A stretch of DNA of 64,000 nt from Bacteroidetes bacterium 43-16 (GCA_001897525.1 MKTB01000010.1:152794-216793), one strand, 5' to 3'. Positions 10,330 through 19,241 are shown, counted from the first letter of the stretch. Program-made: numbers and translations. Notes: a model not told the origin generated them from the sequence alone.

Positions 10330-10365
10330 GCCATCCTGTACCCTTTCACAAGTCTCTGTTTATTG

Positions 10366-10842
10366 TTATGAAGCGTGTTCACTCAGTATTTTCCTGATGA
10401 GCACGATTTGTCCTAAATGATAATAGCAATGCTCGATCATACCGTCTATATTTCTTAAGTAGGTACCATATTGCTCCTTTACAAAGTCTTCATTTAATTG
10501 CGCCGGGGGTATTTTTTCAACGAGGGCAGCAAAGTCAGCTGCATCCTTCCAGAAGGCAGACAGGAACTGCTCCCATTGTTGCTGTGATACGATTTCCGGG
10601 AAGTCGAAGCTATAACGATCGCTGATATCCAGTTCACCGCCCTCCATTACCTGCTTTACGCCTTTGACATAATAGTGAATATGCTGGGCCAGTATGGCAA
10701 TGGTATTCAAACTATCTATTCTTTTTGTGGCTATCTTCCAGTCCAGGTCCTGCAGCTGGTGCCTGAAATTGGTATTGGCAATCCAGGTACCGTCCAGGAT
10801 CACTTCCCGGAACCGGTCGGCCAGTTTTCTCGAATCACTCAT
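10366..10842 (-). CDS. DinB-like four-helix protein, copy 1
   Basis: A 158-residue helical protein of the DinB/DUF1572 superfamily. Candidate metal ligands lie in AQHIHYY and HCYYHLGQIVLIRK, matching the His pattern of the fold. The family includes thiol-dependent and metal-binding enzymes, but no activity can be assigned here. It converges on the nei gene (37 bases between stops). A second, more divergent DinB protein lies at 29011-29514. Confidence 0.75.
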   Translation of the reverse strand: MSDSRKLADRFREVILDGTWIANTNFRHQLQDLDWKIATKRIDSLNTIAILAQHIHYYVKGVKQVMEGGELDISDRYSFDFPEIVSQQQWEQFLSAFWKDAADFAALVEKIPPAQLNEDFVKEQYGTYLRNIDGMIEHCYYHLGQIVLIRKILSEHAS

Positions 10843-10973
10843 GTTTCTGTGTATTTAATGATCAAAGTGTTGGATTAGTTTAGCTGTCGGTCATTCATTT
10901 AAAGTAAATATACACCTTAACTTCAATAGAGCAACCGGATATGGTCTATGGCTTTGGCTTGCTTTACCGGCTT

Positions 10974-11006
10974 AAACCTATAAGGTTTTTGAAACCTTAT
11001 AGGTTT
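10974..11006. terminator. Perfect 15-bp hairpin
   Basis: AAACCTATAAGGTTT and its exact complement flank a 3-base loop (TTG), followed by TTTT on the plus strand. It lies in the gap between the DinB gene and the acetyltransferase gene. It could terminate either strand, or be a small mobile palindrome. Confidence 0.55.
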
Positions 11007-11061
11007 TTATCGTCTGTTTAGAAGTTCCGGGGGTATTATCTTATTAGCTCAAAAGCAGCAA

Positions 11062-11086
11062 AGGCCGGCACATAAAGTACCGGCCT
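11062..11086 (-). terminator. Terminator of the acetyltransferase gene
   Basis: AGGCCGG and CCGGCCT form a G+C-rich stem with an 11-base loop, 56 bases past the acetyltransferase stop on the minus strand. On the minus strand a T-containing stretch follows. Confidence 0.6.
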
Positions 11087-11141
11087 CCCGTTTTGTTTTT
11101 AGTTATAGAGGGTAGCTGATGATCGCTATTGCGCTGTTTCA

Positions 11142-11765
11142 TTATTCGTTCAGTAATTCCTGGAAGCGTTCCACAAACTGGCCGATATGATAACCATCCA
11201 TGAGCCCGTGGTGACCATGTATAGACACTGCCATTTGCTGAATACCGTCTTTTTCGGTCATCTTACCGAAAGATATTTTGGGGCAACTATCCGGGAAGTG
11301 GAAGCTACGCGCATGGGAGATGGCTGTAAAATCGATCCAGGGAATAGCCGAGCAATGCAATAAATTTTCTCCGGAAACTGCGGGCATCAATGAAGTGGAC
11401 TCCTGTGTCCTTTTGATCTCGGCTTTTGCTTTAGTATAGAACAAGGCCTCGTCCGTTTCATAATCCATATAGGCAAAGCCAAAAGTGCCATTGGGACGGT
11501 TAATGGTAGGTGAGGCATCGACCTTGTCAAAGAGGTAGACCTCTCCTTCCACGATACGGTAACGGAAGTTTTCTATTTCGTTGGCAGCTCTCATGGCCCG
11601 GTACAGGTAATAGAGAAAGAAGGAATGCCCTTTTTCCTTTGCCATCCGGTAGGCCTGTGTCACTGCTACATTTACGGTTACCCCAAAGAAGGGTTCATCA
11701 AACCGGGAGAAGAATAAATAATGTTCTTTCCTGTTCCATTCATCTATATTGATCCTTGTTTTCAT
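11142..11765 (-). CDS. CatA-like chloramphenicol O-acetyltransferase homologue
   Basis: Trimeric acetyl-CoA-dependent acyltransferase of the classical (type A) CAT family. 207 aa is close to the usual 210-220. The active-site block IHGHHGLMDGYHIGQF corresponds to the catalytic HHAVCDGFH motif. RKEHYLFFSRFDEPFFGVTV is the typical N-terminal block, and IPWIDFTAISHA and FGKMTEKDG are also present. The LMDG in place of VCDG means it may act on another acceptor. It is divergent from the Crp-type regulator at 11922. Whether it confers resistance cannot be judged from sequence. Confidence 0.85.
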   Translation of the reverse strand: MKTRINIDEWNRKEHYLFFSRFDEPFFGVTVNVAVTQAYRMAKEKGHSFFLYYLYRAMRAANEIENFRYRIVEGEVYLFDKVDASPTINRPNGTFGFAYMDYETDEALFYTKAKAEIKRTQESTSLMPAVSGENLLHCSAIPWIDFTAISHARSFHFPDSCPKISFGKMTEKDGIQQMAVSIHGHHGLMDGYHIGQFVERFQELLNE

Positions 11766-11846
11766 ATTCCATTTGATTTTCTCTATTACCAGGCCTGCCT
11801 GCGCTGTGCAAAGCAGGTTTGTGCTGCATCAAAATACATTCTTATT

Positions 11847-11854
11847 TATCTTTG
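11847..11854 (+). promoter_or_regulatory. Possible -7 element (TATCTTTG) for the Crp-type gene
   Basis: This matches the Bacteroidota TAnnTTTG box. The nearest upstream TTTG (11818-11821) is 25 bases away, more than the usual 19-21, so the call is weak. Confidence 0.3.
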
Positions 11855-11921
11855 CAGCAATAAAATGCAAATGTCGGGAAGTAGCACGCTACCAGCAAGG
11901 ACATTTGTCCCGCGAGCAATT

Positions 11922-12488
11922 ATGTTGAGGACCAATCAATCATTTTTAATTTATGCCGAGGCACTTTACGATCAGCAGGAGCGTAAGGAGGATATCATTA
12001 TCCGGCAATATGCACAGGGGGACAGGCTGCTGTGCCAGGACGAAGCGGCTACCAAAGTAATGCTCATCAAATCGGGCATCACCAAATGCTATTTTTCGGA
12101 GCATAATGATAAAGCTTATATCCTGGAGTTCCTGGGCAAAGGGGAGATCCTGGGCGATATAGAAATGCTGCGCCATATTCCCTGCCTTTGCACTATTGAA
12201 GCGATGACCGAAGTGACGGTCTATGCATTTTCGGTTCCCTACTTCCGCTCACTGTTGCAAAAAGATTTCCAGCTCAACGAGCTTATGCTGAATACCTTTG
12301 CCGAGCGGATCGTGAATACTGCCAGCCGGGCTTCTTACCAGCAATTGTACACGCTGGAGCATAGCCTTAGTAAGCTGCTGGACTTAAAGGCCAAGCAGGA
12401 CATAAGCCTCTCCAAAGAGGATATGGCGGCCTACCTGGGCATTTCGGTCAGAAGCCTGAACCGGGGCTTAAAAGACCTGGAGGGATGA
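11922..12488 (+). CDS. Crp/Fnr-family transcriptional regulator
   Basis: Cyclic-nucleotide-binding-fold sensor (about residues 25-115; YILEFLGKGEILGDIEML, CTIEAMTEVTVYAFS) followed by a C-terminal winged helix (KEDMAAYLGISVRSLNRGLKDLE). The helix-turn-helix ends just before the stop, so the wing is short. The ATG at 11922 is chosen because the frame upstream, open to 11721, overlaps the divergent acetyltransferase gene and lacks similarity. The effector is unknown. Position suggests it may control the divergent acetyltransferase, but nothing in the sequence proves it. Confidence 0.8.
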   Translation: MLRTNQSFLIYAEALYDQQERKEDIIIRQYAQGDRLLCQDEAATKVMLIKSGITKCYFSEHNDKAYILEFLGKGEILGDIEMLRHIPCLCTIEAMTEVTVYAFSVPYFRSLLQKDFQLNELMLNTFAERIVNTASRASYQQLYTLEHSLSKLLDLKAKQDISLSKEDMAAYLGISVRSLNRGLKDLEG

Positions 12489-12509
12489 AAAGGAATAAGC
12501 ATTTATCAA

Positions 12510-13976
12510 CTACTTGCCTAAATTGATAGGAATACCCAATTTAACATTGAAAGAAAACAAATCAGATAGTTTCTTTTCCTCTACTTTATTGATATCTTTA
12601 TATTCTTTCATCAAATTAGACCAGGACATATAAGGTATTATACTCAATACGTTTCTGGCATCTTTATCATTATTTGTAACGTTCCAGATAGTACCTACAT
12701 CAAGCCCGAATTTATTTTCATTTATCCAGGCTTTACTATTGCGATAACTGGCTTTTAAATACAATCCGGGAATGAAATCATATTTCCAAGGCACCATATA
12801 AAGTTCAACAAATAACTCCATGCCAAATTTCTCTTTAAATGCTCCTTGATATGCAATACCATTTTTAATAGATTTTAATTCTTCTGTTGCAGAAACTGAT
12901 ATAACTGTTTCTTTAGTGTAATTGATTTTCCTTAACTCCGAAATGTTATTGCTCTTTTGTACGGTCAGGCCCAATCTTGAATATATAAATTTGCTATTCT
13001 CTTTCCCTTTCCATAACACATTAAATGAAGCTGTAAGGGCAGGTAACAAGCTATTTGAATCCACTAAAGTATTTGCTGGATAATAAAGTTCTAAATTACT
13101 ATTAGCTACAGACATAGAAATATTCCACCATGCTATTCTTTTCCAGGTCCAGAGTGAATTTGTCAAAGCAATTTCAAAGTCATACTGCTTATCTGCTATT
13201 CCCTGCTTATCTATCAATAGCTCGTTCTTCAACCTGTCATAATCTTGCAAGATTTTTTTTGTAAGTATTGTATCACTTACCGTATCTAATATAGGTCTCC
13301 TGAAATTGTTGAGTAAGGTATCATTATTGATATGATCAGCAGTCTTGTACATTAATAAAATTCCTCTTATCAGGTTTGTATAATAGATCTCAGGTCCAGA
13401 AGGATATCTTTTTTCAAATCCTTCAAATGAAGATTTTTCCTTACTTTCTTTTTTTACTCTATTTACAAAACATTGAAAATTATAATCTTCAAAATCCTCT
13501 TCGTCAATAATCATTTGAATTATAATAAAGGTATCCAGTTGTCTTAATAAAAACATTTTATTCTTTTTAAAGGCATCATTGGTTATTTGATACTCAAGAT
13601 TACTCATTGTATAATGAGAAGCGACATTTCCCGGCATTAAAAAATTAAGCCCCAAACCAGCCTTGAAGTAAGTATTAATATTATTACCTTCAACCAATTG
13701 CATTACTCCGTTCTCTAAGCCTCCTTCCAGTTCAGCATTAATAATAAACCTGCGATGATTAGCAGAAAAAATATTTCCTTTTAATGCGATGGAAGGCTTA
13801 CTGGTTTCAACCTTAAAACCAGAAGTCGGTGTCTGTGAGCCAACTATTGTAAAACTGTAATAATCCAACATCATTTTTGTAAATGCCTCATTTGATACGG
13901 GATTCTTTTTCTGTGCTAAGACTGTCATTGCATTCATCAATAATGCTACAGCTAAAAAAATAATTTTCATATTCAT
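12510..13976 (-). CDS. Exported hypothetical protein
   Basis: I do not recognise a family. The product starts with a clear signal peptide (MKIIFLAVALLMNAMTVLAQ, ATG at 13970, or MN at 13976). The mature region of about 470 aa has alternating polar/aromatic strands towards its C-terminus (LGLTVQKSNN, YLKASYRNSKAW, FSFNVKLGIPINLGK). The C-terminal strand and Phe/Leu-rich alternation suggest an outer-membrane beta-barrel. The coding region is more A+T-rich than its neighbours, which may indicate acquisition. Transcribed alone, convergent with the Crp-type gene (about 20 bases between stops). Confidence 0.6.
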   Translation of the reverse strand: MNMKIIFLAVALLMNAMTVLAQKKNPVSNEAFTKMMLDYYSFTIVGSQTPTSGFKVETSKPSIALKGNIFSANHRRFIINAELEGGLENGVMQLVEGNNINTYFKAGLGLNFLMPGNVASHYTMSNLEYQITNDAFKKNKMFLLRQLDTFIIIQMIIDEEDFEDYNFQCFVNRVKKESKEKSSFEGFEKRYPSGPEIYYTNLIRGILLMYKTADHINNDTLLNNFRRPILDTVSDTILTKKILQDYDRLKNELLIDKQGIADKQYDFEIALTNSLWTWKRIAWWNISMSVANSNLELYYPANTLVDSNSLLPALTASFNVLWKGKENSKFIYSRLGLTVQKSNNISELRKINYTKETVISVSATEELKSIKNGIAYQGAFKEKFGMELFVELYMVPWKYDFIPGLYLKASYRNSKAWINENKFGLDVGTIWNVTNNDKDARNVLSIIPYMSWSNLMKEYKDINKVEEKKLSDLFSFNVKLGIPINLGK

Positions 13977-14149
13977 ATTAAAAATTTTAATAAAAACAAA
14001 CAATTACCAAATTTAAAACATATGAAAAATTTACACAATACTGGTTTTCCCGTATTTTATGCATAGGCATCAAATAAATGCAGTATAGTATATAGAAACA
14101 TCCGGCACAAAATTTGCACTATTTTCAAGGATAATCAAAACAAGATATT

Positions 14150-14494
14150 ATGGACCATAGCAAAGATCATATGGGCGCTATGAGCACCCTGACAGAAGTA
14201 TTGGAAAAATTAAAAGCACGCGGTTTTGACCAGGAACTTACTTTCTCTGATCATGGCAAGCTCCAGGGCATGGACCATATTTATAATCCTGAAGACCTGA
14301 CGATTATTAAGATCTTCCGGTTTGAAGGTATGTCTGACCCGGCAGACAACTCGGCCATTTACCTGATCCGGGATAAAGATGGTAATACGGGTTATGTGAT
14401 GGACTCTTATGGTATATACTCCGATCACCACGGTGCCGGTTTTGACGAATTCCTCAAGCAGATCCCCGTTGAGGAAATAGAAGACTGGAAATAA
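14150..14494 (+). CDS. Small cytosolic hypothetical protein
   Basis: A 114-residue protein with no signal peptide and an acidic C-terminus (EEIEDWK). It resembles small Bacteroidota proteins often named, probably wrongly, phosphoribosylpyrophosphate synthetase: TEVLEKLKARGFDQELTF, then YNPEDLTIIKIFRFEGMSDP and NSAIYLIRDKDGNTGYVMD. No catalytic motif of that enzyme is present. Function unknown. A strong terminator palindrome follows. Confidence 0.65.
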   Translation: MDHSKDHMGAMSTLTEVLEKLKARGFDQELTFSDHGKLQGMDHIYNPEDLTIIKIFRFEGMSDPADNSAIYLIRDKDGNTGYVMDSYGIYSDHHGAGFDEFLKQIPVEEIEDWK

Positions 14495-14521
14495 AGACAG
14501 CTGTCACACACCATTAATCCA

Positions 14522-14569
14522 AATAAATAGTCCTTAATTGGGGATATCCCCAATTAAGGACTATTTATT
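14522..14569. terminator. 48-base perfect palindrome, bidirectional terminator
   Basis: Two 24-base arms with no spacer, centred on GGGGATATCCCC and flanked by A/T-rich tracts (AATAAATAG ... CTATTTATT). It lies 28 bases after the stop at 14494. An intrinsic terminator on either strand is the simplest reading. Confidence 0.65.
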
Positions 14570-14895
14570 AAGCGATGCCCCCTACCAGTCTATTCCCTAC
14601 CCTGCAATAAAGTGTCTGATTTCACAAAATTGAAAAAGTATTTTTCCTTCTTTAAAGTCAGGCCACTATCCTTATACTCCTTGTTTTACCAGGCTGAATC
14701 TCCATTTGGCATATTAGTAAAGAGAAATAATATATCCGGCAGACCTACTTTGGCATATTAATTGAAGCATTTCTACTGGACCCTTTTGTAAGTAATGTTC
14801 CCTACACGGGGACCGCCATATATTGGCGGTTAAAAATGGCTCACCACCATTCTTTACTTGCAATACGACATACAACTCATATGGAATCTCATCTA
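14570..14895. other. Intergenic region with a short hairpin
   Basis: No gene is supported. It holds a 7-bp hairpin (ACCGCCA/TGGCGGT, 14812-14830) downstream of the minus-strand genes, and two copies of TTTGGCATATTA about 49 bases apart (near 14703 and 14752). Confidence 0.4.
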
Positions 14896-15096
14896 TCAGA
14901 AGCGCTGGCCATAGTCGATCTCTATCAAATGGATAACTTCGATTACATCAGGATCACAATGTTTGAAGAAAGAAGGATCATCCGTAAGCAAAGAACGGAA
15001 AAGATCATCCTCATCATGAAAGCCCATGTCCTGCAGTCGGCTGTCTTCCGCACGATACATACGCAAATGGGTATCAAACTCACGTACAGCCTGCAT
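14896..15096 (-). CDS. Small acidic protein coupled to YihY by a TAATG overlap
   Basis: A 66-residue frame that begins inside the YihY stop: the minus-strand sequence reads TAATG, so stop and start overlap. This arrangement favours translational coupling. The product (MQAVREFDTHLRMYRAED... ending EIDYGQRF) is acidic, soluble and not recognised. A plus-strand frame over the same bases is the competing reading and looks less likely, because nothing positions a start for it. Confidence 0.5.
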   Translation of the reverse strand: MQAVREFDTHLRMYRAEDSRLQDMGFHDEDDLFRSLLTDDPSFFKHCDPDVIEVIHLIEIDYGQRF

Positions 15097-16070
15097 TAGT
15101 CGGTACTTTGACTCCCGGCCTCCCTTGTTTCTTTGTTAATGGTTTCAACCGGGGCATCTTCTATTTCTATCTCCACGATTCTTGTGGTAACGGCAAACTT
15201 ATCTGGGTAGATCTTATAACCGAATTTTACAGCCCAGGCTTTTGTAAATTCTGCACCAAAGTACAGGATCAGGGAAGAATAATAAATCCAGACCAGGATA
15301 ACGATAACCGCCGCAGAGGCCCCGAAAGTATCATCAAAATTGGAAAAACCGATATACAGGGAGATCAGCAAACGGCCGATCATAAACAAGGCCGCGGTGA
15401 CGAGAGCACCTACAGCGACATCTTTAAAGCGGATCCTGGCATCAGGCAATACTTTAAATATATAACCAAATAATACTGCCAGTATAAAATAGGTCACTAC
15501 AAAATTGAGTATATTAACGATTACGCCCATCCCACCGGGAAAGTATTCCAGGACATAATTGCTCACATAGGACAGAGCGGCATTAAGGCTTAAAGAAACG
15601 ATGAGTAAAAACCCGATACTTAATACCAGGGAGAAAGACAGCAAACGGTTCACCAAAAGTTTAATGATCCCGCTTTTAGGTTTAGGCTTGATGCCCCAGA
15701 TGGTGTTTAAAGAACCCTGTATCTGTGCAAAAACTGCGGAAGCACCGAAGATCAGCGTGACCACACCGATAACAGCGGCCCAGGTGCTTTTGCCCGATAG
15801 GGAGGCACTCTTGACCAGGTTCTGTATCTGGAGTGCGGCATCGGCCCCCATGATCTCTGTGAGGGAACTGTAGATATTACCCTGAACGGCATCTGCCCCG
15901 TAAATAAAACTGATGATGGCGATAACGACTACCATCAGCGGTGCAATAGAGAATATGGTTGCATAGGATAAAGCTCCGCATAGACCCATGACATTATCAT
16001 CCATAAATCCCTTAAAACTATCCTTTAAAACACTGACTAAACCTTTAAACGTAACTTTTGAATTCGGCAT
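15096..16070 (-). CDS. YihY/BrkB-family inner-membrane protein
   Basis: Polytopic membrane protein of 324 aa with about six transmembrane helices and the family signature GLCGALSYATIFSIAPLMVVVIAI. Other conserved stretches are FGASAVFAQIQGSLNTIWGI, DVAVGALVTAALFMIGRLL and VWIYYSSLILYFGAEFTKAW. It was once called ribonuclease BN, an assignment since withdrawn; the true role is unknown. The acidic C-terminal tail is variable in the family. It overlaps the start of a 66-aa frame. Confidence 0.9.
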   Translation of the reverse strand: MPNSKVTFKGLVSVLKDSFKGFMDDNVMGLCGALSYATIFSIAPLMVVVIAIISFIYGADAVQGNIYSSLTEIMGADAALQIQNLVKSASLSGKSTWAAVIGVVTLIFGASAVFAQIQGSLNTIWGIKPKPKSGIIKLLVNRLLSFSLVLSIGFLLIVSLSLNAALSYVSNYVLEYFPGGMGVIVNILNFVVTYFILAVLFGYIFKVLPDARIRFKDVAVGALVTAALFMIGRLLISLYIGFSNFDDTFGASAAVIVILVWIYYSSLILYFGAEFTKAWAVKFGYKIYPDKFAVTTRIVEIEIEDAPVETINKETREAGSQSTD

Positions 16071-16556
16071 ATGCTCTATTTTTGGTCCTGAACTAAAGAT
16101 AAAACATTAAGTATCATTACAATAATCAGACCATGTTAAAAATATGTGCGGATAAGGCTTATAGAAGCTACTTACCCTCCTGTATTCAATAATACAGCCT
16201 GTTAATGGTCTTACAAAACAGCTCTGTTCCATACTTGTAAGGCCTTCAGCAGCTTCCGGAACGGGTACATTTCCACGTAGCATTCCCCACCTCCTTATCT
16301 TGTTCCACAACACTTTTCAGTAATAATAAGGTCAAAACACATTCAATATGGCCCAAAATGCATACAGGCGCGGTTTTTGCTGTGTATTTTATAGGAATAC
16401 TTAATGGATCAGGGATTACAGCACAGTCGTGATAAACAGACAAGAGAACACAACAAAGGATTTTTATAAGACAAATTCCTGTCATTGGATAGTTCAGCCA
16501 TTTATAGGCGGCCAGCGATCCCGGCAACAGATTTACTAACCTTTTAAATCGATTTT
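16071..16556. other. Intergenic region, no gene supported
   Basis: About 490 bases upstream of two divergently read genes. Short open frames on the minus strand lack any recognisable pattern. A weak 7-bp hairpin (CTGTATT/AATACAG, near 16170-16195) is the only structure noticed. Confidence 0.4.
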
Positions 16557-17015
16557 ATGAATAAGCCATTCATTTCTGCCCTTTTAATGATCACCACGCT
16601 TTTCACTTATGCTTGCAACAGCAATAATCAGAACAAGCAAGAAGAGCCTGCCTATACAGATTCGGTACTGAGCGAGAAGCCTGCTTCTGCACCTATAACA
16701 GTAAGTGCCAAGGAAATGTGCAGCGACTTTACCGGCAATCCGGGACTTGCTATGACCAAATATAAAGACAATATATTGATCCTTTCGGGAACGGTACATC
16801 TTGCAAAATCACTGTCTACAGACGATTGTAATTATGTCACTATGATGTGCAGCAATACGAATAGTCCTACAGATACCACACCTCTTTTAATAAAGTGTTG
16901 CATCTTAGACATTAAACGTACGGATACCCTAAAAACCGGTGACCTGGTCAGCATCAGATGCCGCCTCCGTGACTTCAGTAACAACATTGTATTATTGGAT
17001 GAAACTGCCCTGTAA
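16557..17015 (+). CDS. OB-fold (tRNA_anti-like) lipoprotein, copy 2
   Basis: Paralogue of the lipoprotein at 7877-8329. The signal peptide has a lipobox ending TYAC (Cys about residue 20). After a Glu/Pro linker come the shared blocks EMCSDFTGNPGLAMTKYKDN, LILSGTV, CNYVTMMCS and the late TGDLVSIRCRL. The shared core pattern is [EM]xCxDFxxNxGxAxTKYKD followed by LxLSGxV. Cell envelope location is likely; function unknown. Probably transcribed separately from the barrel gene 120 bases downstream. Confidence 0.75.
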   Translation: MNKPFISALLMITTLFTYACNSNNQNKQEEPAYTDSVLSEKPASAPITVSAKEMCSDFTGNPGLAMTKYKDNILILSGTVHLAKSLSTDDCNYVTMMCSNTNSPTDTTPLLIKCCILDIKRTDTLKTGDLVSIRCRLRDFSNNIVLLDETAL

Positions 17016-17137
17016 AACAGGCAATATTAATCTATACATTAACCCTTATAAGCACATTCACCTGGAAGCTTTATAAAAAGACAGGATACCCTGTTTCAAG
17101 AATTATTTTTATTTACTCACCTTCTAAATTTTAGATT

Positions 17138-17713
17138 ATGAAAAGAATTTTCATGAACACGCTATTACTGACGACTCTCGGTTTCAGCAGCTATGCACAA
17201 TTACAAAAAGGTACGATAATGGTGGGTGGTCAGTTGGCAAATGTAGGATTCGGTCTCGGATCTGCAAGTAATGTTTCCCTGCAGGTAAGTCCGAAAGTAG
17301 GCTATTTTATACAAAACAACCTGGCGATCGGTGCGGAAGTACCACTGGGCTTCAACGCGGTAAAGGACAATGATATCATGTTCAATTATGGCATCAGGGC
17401 ATTTGGTCGTTATTATTTTGCACCTAAAGAATTCAATATTGACAATGTCCTTAACAAAGGTCGTTTCTTTGGTGAAGTGGCAGCGGGTATTGCCGGGCAA
17501 ACAGATGTTGAAGTAGGCTTCAACCTGAGGTTCGGAGCCGGTTATGCTTACTTCCTGTCTCCTAACATCGCTTTAGAAACTTCCGCCATGTACCAGGGTA
17601 CGTATGGTACAGGTAATGTATCGGGCTTGTCGCTCAACCTTGGCTTCCAGATCCACCTGCCTACAGCTAAGATCCGTTCTGAATATTACAAGGTTAAAAA
17701 AGAAACAGAGTAA
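17138..17713 (+). CDS. Outer-membrane beta-barrel protein
   Basis: Signal peptide (MKRIFMNTLLLTTLGFSSYAQ..., 21 residues) followed by about 170 aa of alternating strands typical of small OmpA/OmpX-like barrels: VGGQLANVGFGL, SPKVGYFIQNNLAIGAEVPL, FGRYYFAPKEF, FGEVAAGIAG, NIALETSAMYQGTYG, LSLNLGFQIHLP. 191 aa suits an eight-stranded barrel. The ligand is unknown. A terminator follows. Confidence 0.8.
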   Translation: MKRIFMNTLLLTTLGFSSYAQLQKGTIMVGGQLANVGFGLGSASNVSLQVSPKVGYFIQNNLAIGAEVPLGFNAVKDNDIMFNYGIRAFGRYYFAPKEFNIDNVLNKGRFFGEVAAGIAGQTDVEVGFNLRFGAGYAYFLSPNIALETSAMYQGTYGTGNVSGLSLNLGFQIHLPTAKIRSEYYKVKKETE

Positions 17714-17760
17714 AAGAGGCTTAGTCCTTTAATTTTAAAAAAAAACGCGCTATACAATAT

Positions 17761-17800
17761 ATAAAGTGGCCCTGGATAATTTTATTCAGGGCCGCTTTAT
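17761..17800. terminator. Terminator between the barrel gene and the sigma54 activator
   Basis: ATAAAGTGGCCCTG pairs with CAGGGCCGCTTTAT (one G-U) around a 12-base A/T loop. It lies between two convergent genes and can serve both. Confidence 0.7.
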
Positions 17801-17840
17801 GCTTAACAGGTCTAAATCATTTCACTGATCTTATAACTGA

Positions 17841-19241
17841 TCAGTTAATTATCTTATTCAGTCGCTTCAATTTATTGTATAAAGTTTTACGGTCTATACC
17901 CAGGTATTGTGCTGCCTGTGTCTTATTGTAATTAGACAATTTTAATGCTTCTTCTATATCTTTCCCGGTGATGGCTCCTGCACGCTTCATGCGCACGGTA
18001 GTTGCAGGAAGTTCTTCTTCAGGTTCCACATACGCTCCAACGATATAATTCAGCACCTCATCCGGTAAACAGGCACTGTTAATGGCAGTATTATCCGGGC
18101 AAAACAAACAAGCCCTCCTGATCACATTTTTCAGTTCCCTGATGTTACCCGGCCAGTTGTACTGCTGCAAGGCAGCCATAGCATCCGTATCCGGTATATC
18201 AACCTCTTTGCCTAGCTCTACATTAGCCTCGGACACGAACTGCGCTATAAACAAAGGCAGATCCTCCGGGCGCGAACGCAAAGGCGGGACGGTGATTTCA
18301 AATTCATTAAGACGATGATAAAGATCTTCCCTGAATTTCCCGGCTTTTACCGCGGCAGAAAGGTTTTCATTAGAAGCTACCACAATACGTACCTGCGTTA
18401 CCACATCTTCTGTACCGCCTACCCTGCGGATCTTACGTTCCTGTATCGCCCTGAGCAGGTAACCCTGTACTTCATAATCCAGGTTGCCGATCTCATCCAG
18501 GAAGAGCGTGCCATTATTGGCCAGTTCAAAGGCACCGATCTTTTTACTCATAGCGCCGGTAAAACTCCCTTTTTCATGACCAAACAGCTCACTTAAGGCC
18601 AGTTCTTTGGTCAGGCAACCACAATCCACAGCAATATAAGGCGCTTTTGCACTTTTAGCCGTAGCCACACGATGTGCCACAGCCTCTTTACCCGTACCGG
18701 TCTCTCCATAAACGATCACGCTAAATGAAGTAGGTCCTACCAGGTCGATCTGGCCATACATTTTATTGGCCACTTTACTGATCCCTCTTACATAATGCTT
18801 TTCCGATAAGATCACCCTTTCCTTTTCCTGTTTCATGATCTCAGGTTTAGGCGGAACAATGGTCGGCGTATCTTGCAGCTTTTTCTTACTATGGAGCTCA
18901 TCCAGCACTTTGGTCAGCTGCTCTAAAGGAAAAGGCCTGTTGAAACAAGTATAAGCACCCTGGCGCATCAGGTCCATTGCGGCATGTAATTGTATATTGT
19001 CACTGATAATAATAATAGCCGCATCTCCCACAAATTTGTTGAGATCGCTCATCAACTCAAAAGGACACGATTTACGAAGCAGAGGAAGACAGCAAATAAC
19101 AACTTCAAATACCTCATTTTTAAATAGTTCAGAAGCATCAGCCAGCGATTCGCAGTCTTTTATTTCCATCGAAACTTCAGTTAGCTTTTTGCTTAAGAAA
19201 TTAACGTAATTACGGTCATTTCCAATCACTAATACTTTCAT
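17841..19241 (-). CDS. Sigma54-dependent activator with a degenerate receiver domain
   Basis: NtrC-type regulator of 466 aa: N-terminal receiver-like domain (1-120), AAA+ domain (about 145-370) and Fis-type HTH (TQAAQYLGIDRKTLYNKLKRL). The AAA+ domain has Walker A GETGTGKE, the sigma54 loop as GSFTGA, Walker B TLFLDEIG and the R-finger region FREDLYHRL. The receiver lacks the phospho-acceptor Asp: the expected strand reads FEVVICCLPLL. The conserved Lys is also replaced (NRPFP). It is therefore unlikely to be switched by ordinary phosphorylation. No histidine kinase gene is adjacent. Confidence 0.9.
   Translation of the reverse strand: MKVLVIGNDRNYVNFLSKKLTEVSMEIKDCESLADASELFKNEVFEVVICCLPLLRKSCPFELMSDLNKFVGDAAIIIISDNIQLHAAMDLMRQGAYTCFNRPFPLEQLTKVLDELHSKKKLQDTPTIVPPKPEIMKQEKERVILSEKHYVRGISKVANKMYGQIDLVGPTSFSVIVYGETGTGKEAVAHRVATAKSAKAPYIAVDCGCLTKELALSELFGHEKGSFTGAMSKKIGAFELANNGTLFLDEIGNLDYEVQGYLLRAIQERKIRRVGGTEDVVTQVRIVVASNENLSAAVKAGKFREDLYHRLNEFEITVPPLRSRPEDLPLFIAQFVSEANVELGKEVDIPDTDAMAALQQYNWPGNIRELKNVIRRACLFCPDNTAINSACLPDEVLNYIVGAYVEPEEELPATTVRMKRAGAITGKDIEEALKLSNYNKTQAAQYLGIDRKTLYNKLKRLNKIIN

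Noticed and set aside
14703-14763. Two copies of TTTGGCATATTA
   Set aside because: Only 12 bases, A+T-rich, no palindrome and no nearby gene start; likely chance.
14836-15099. Plus-strand frame opposite the 66-aa gene
   Set aside because: The minus-strand reading has a coupled start (TAATG); the plus-strand product has no recognisable features.
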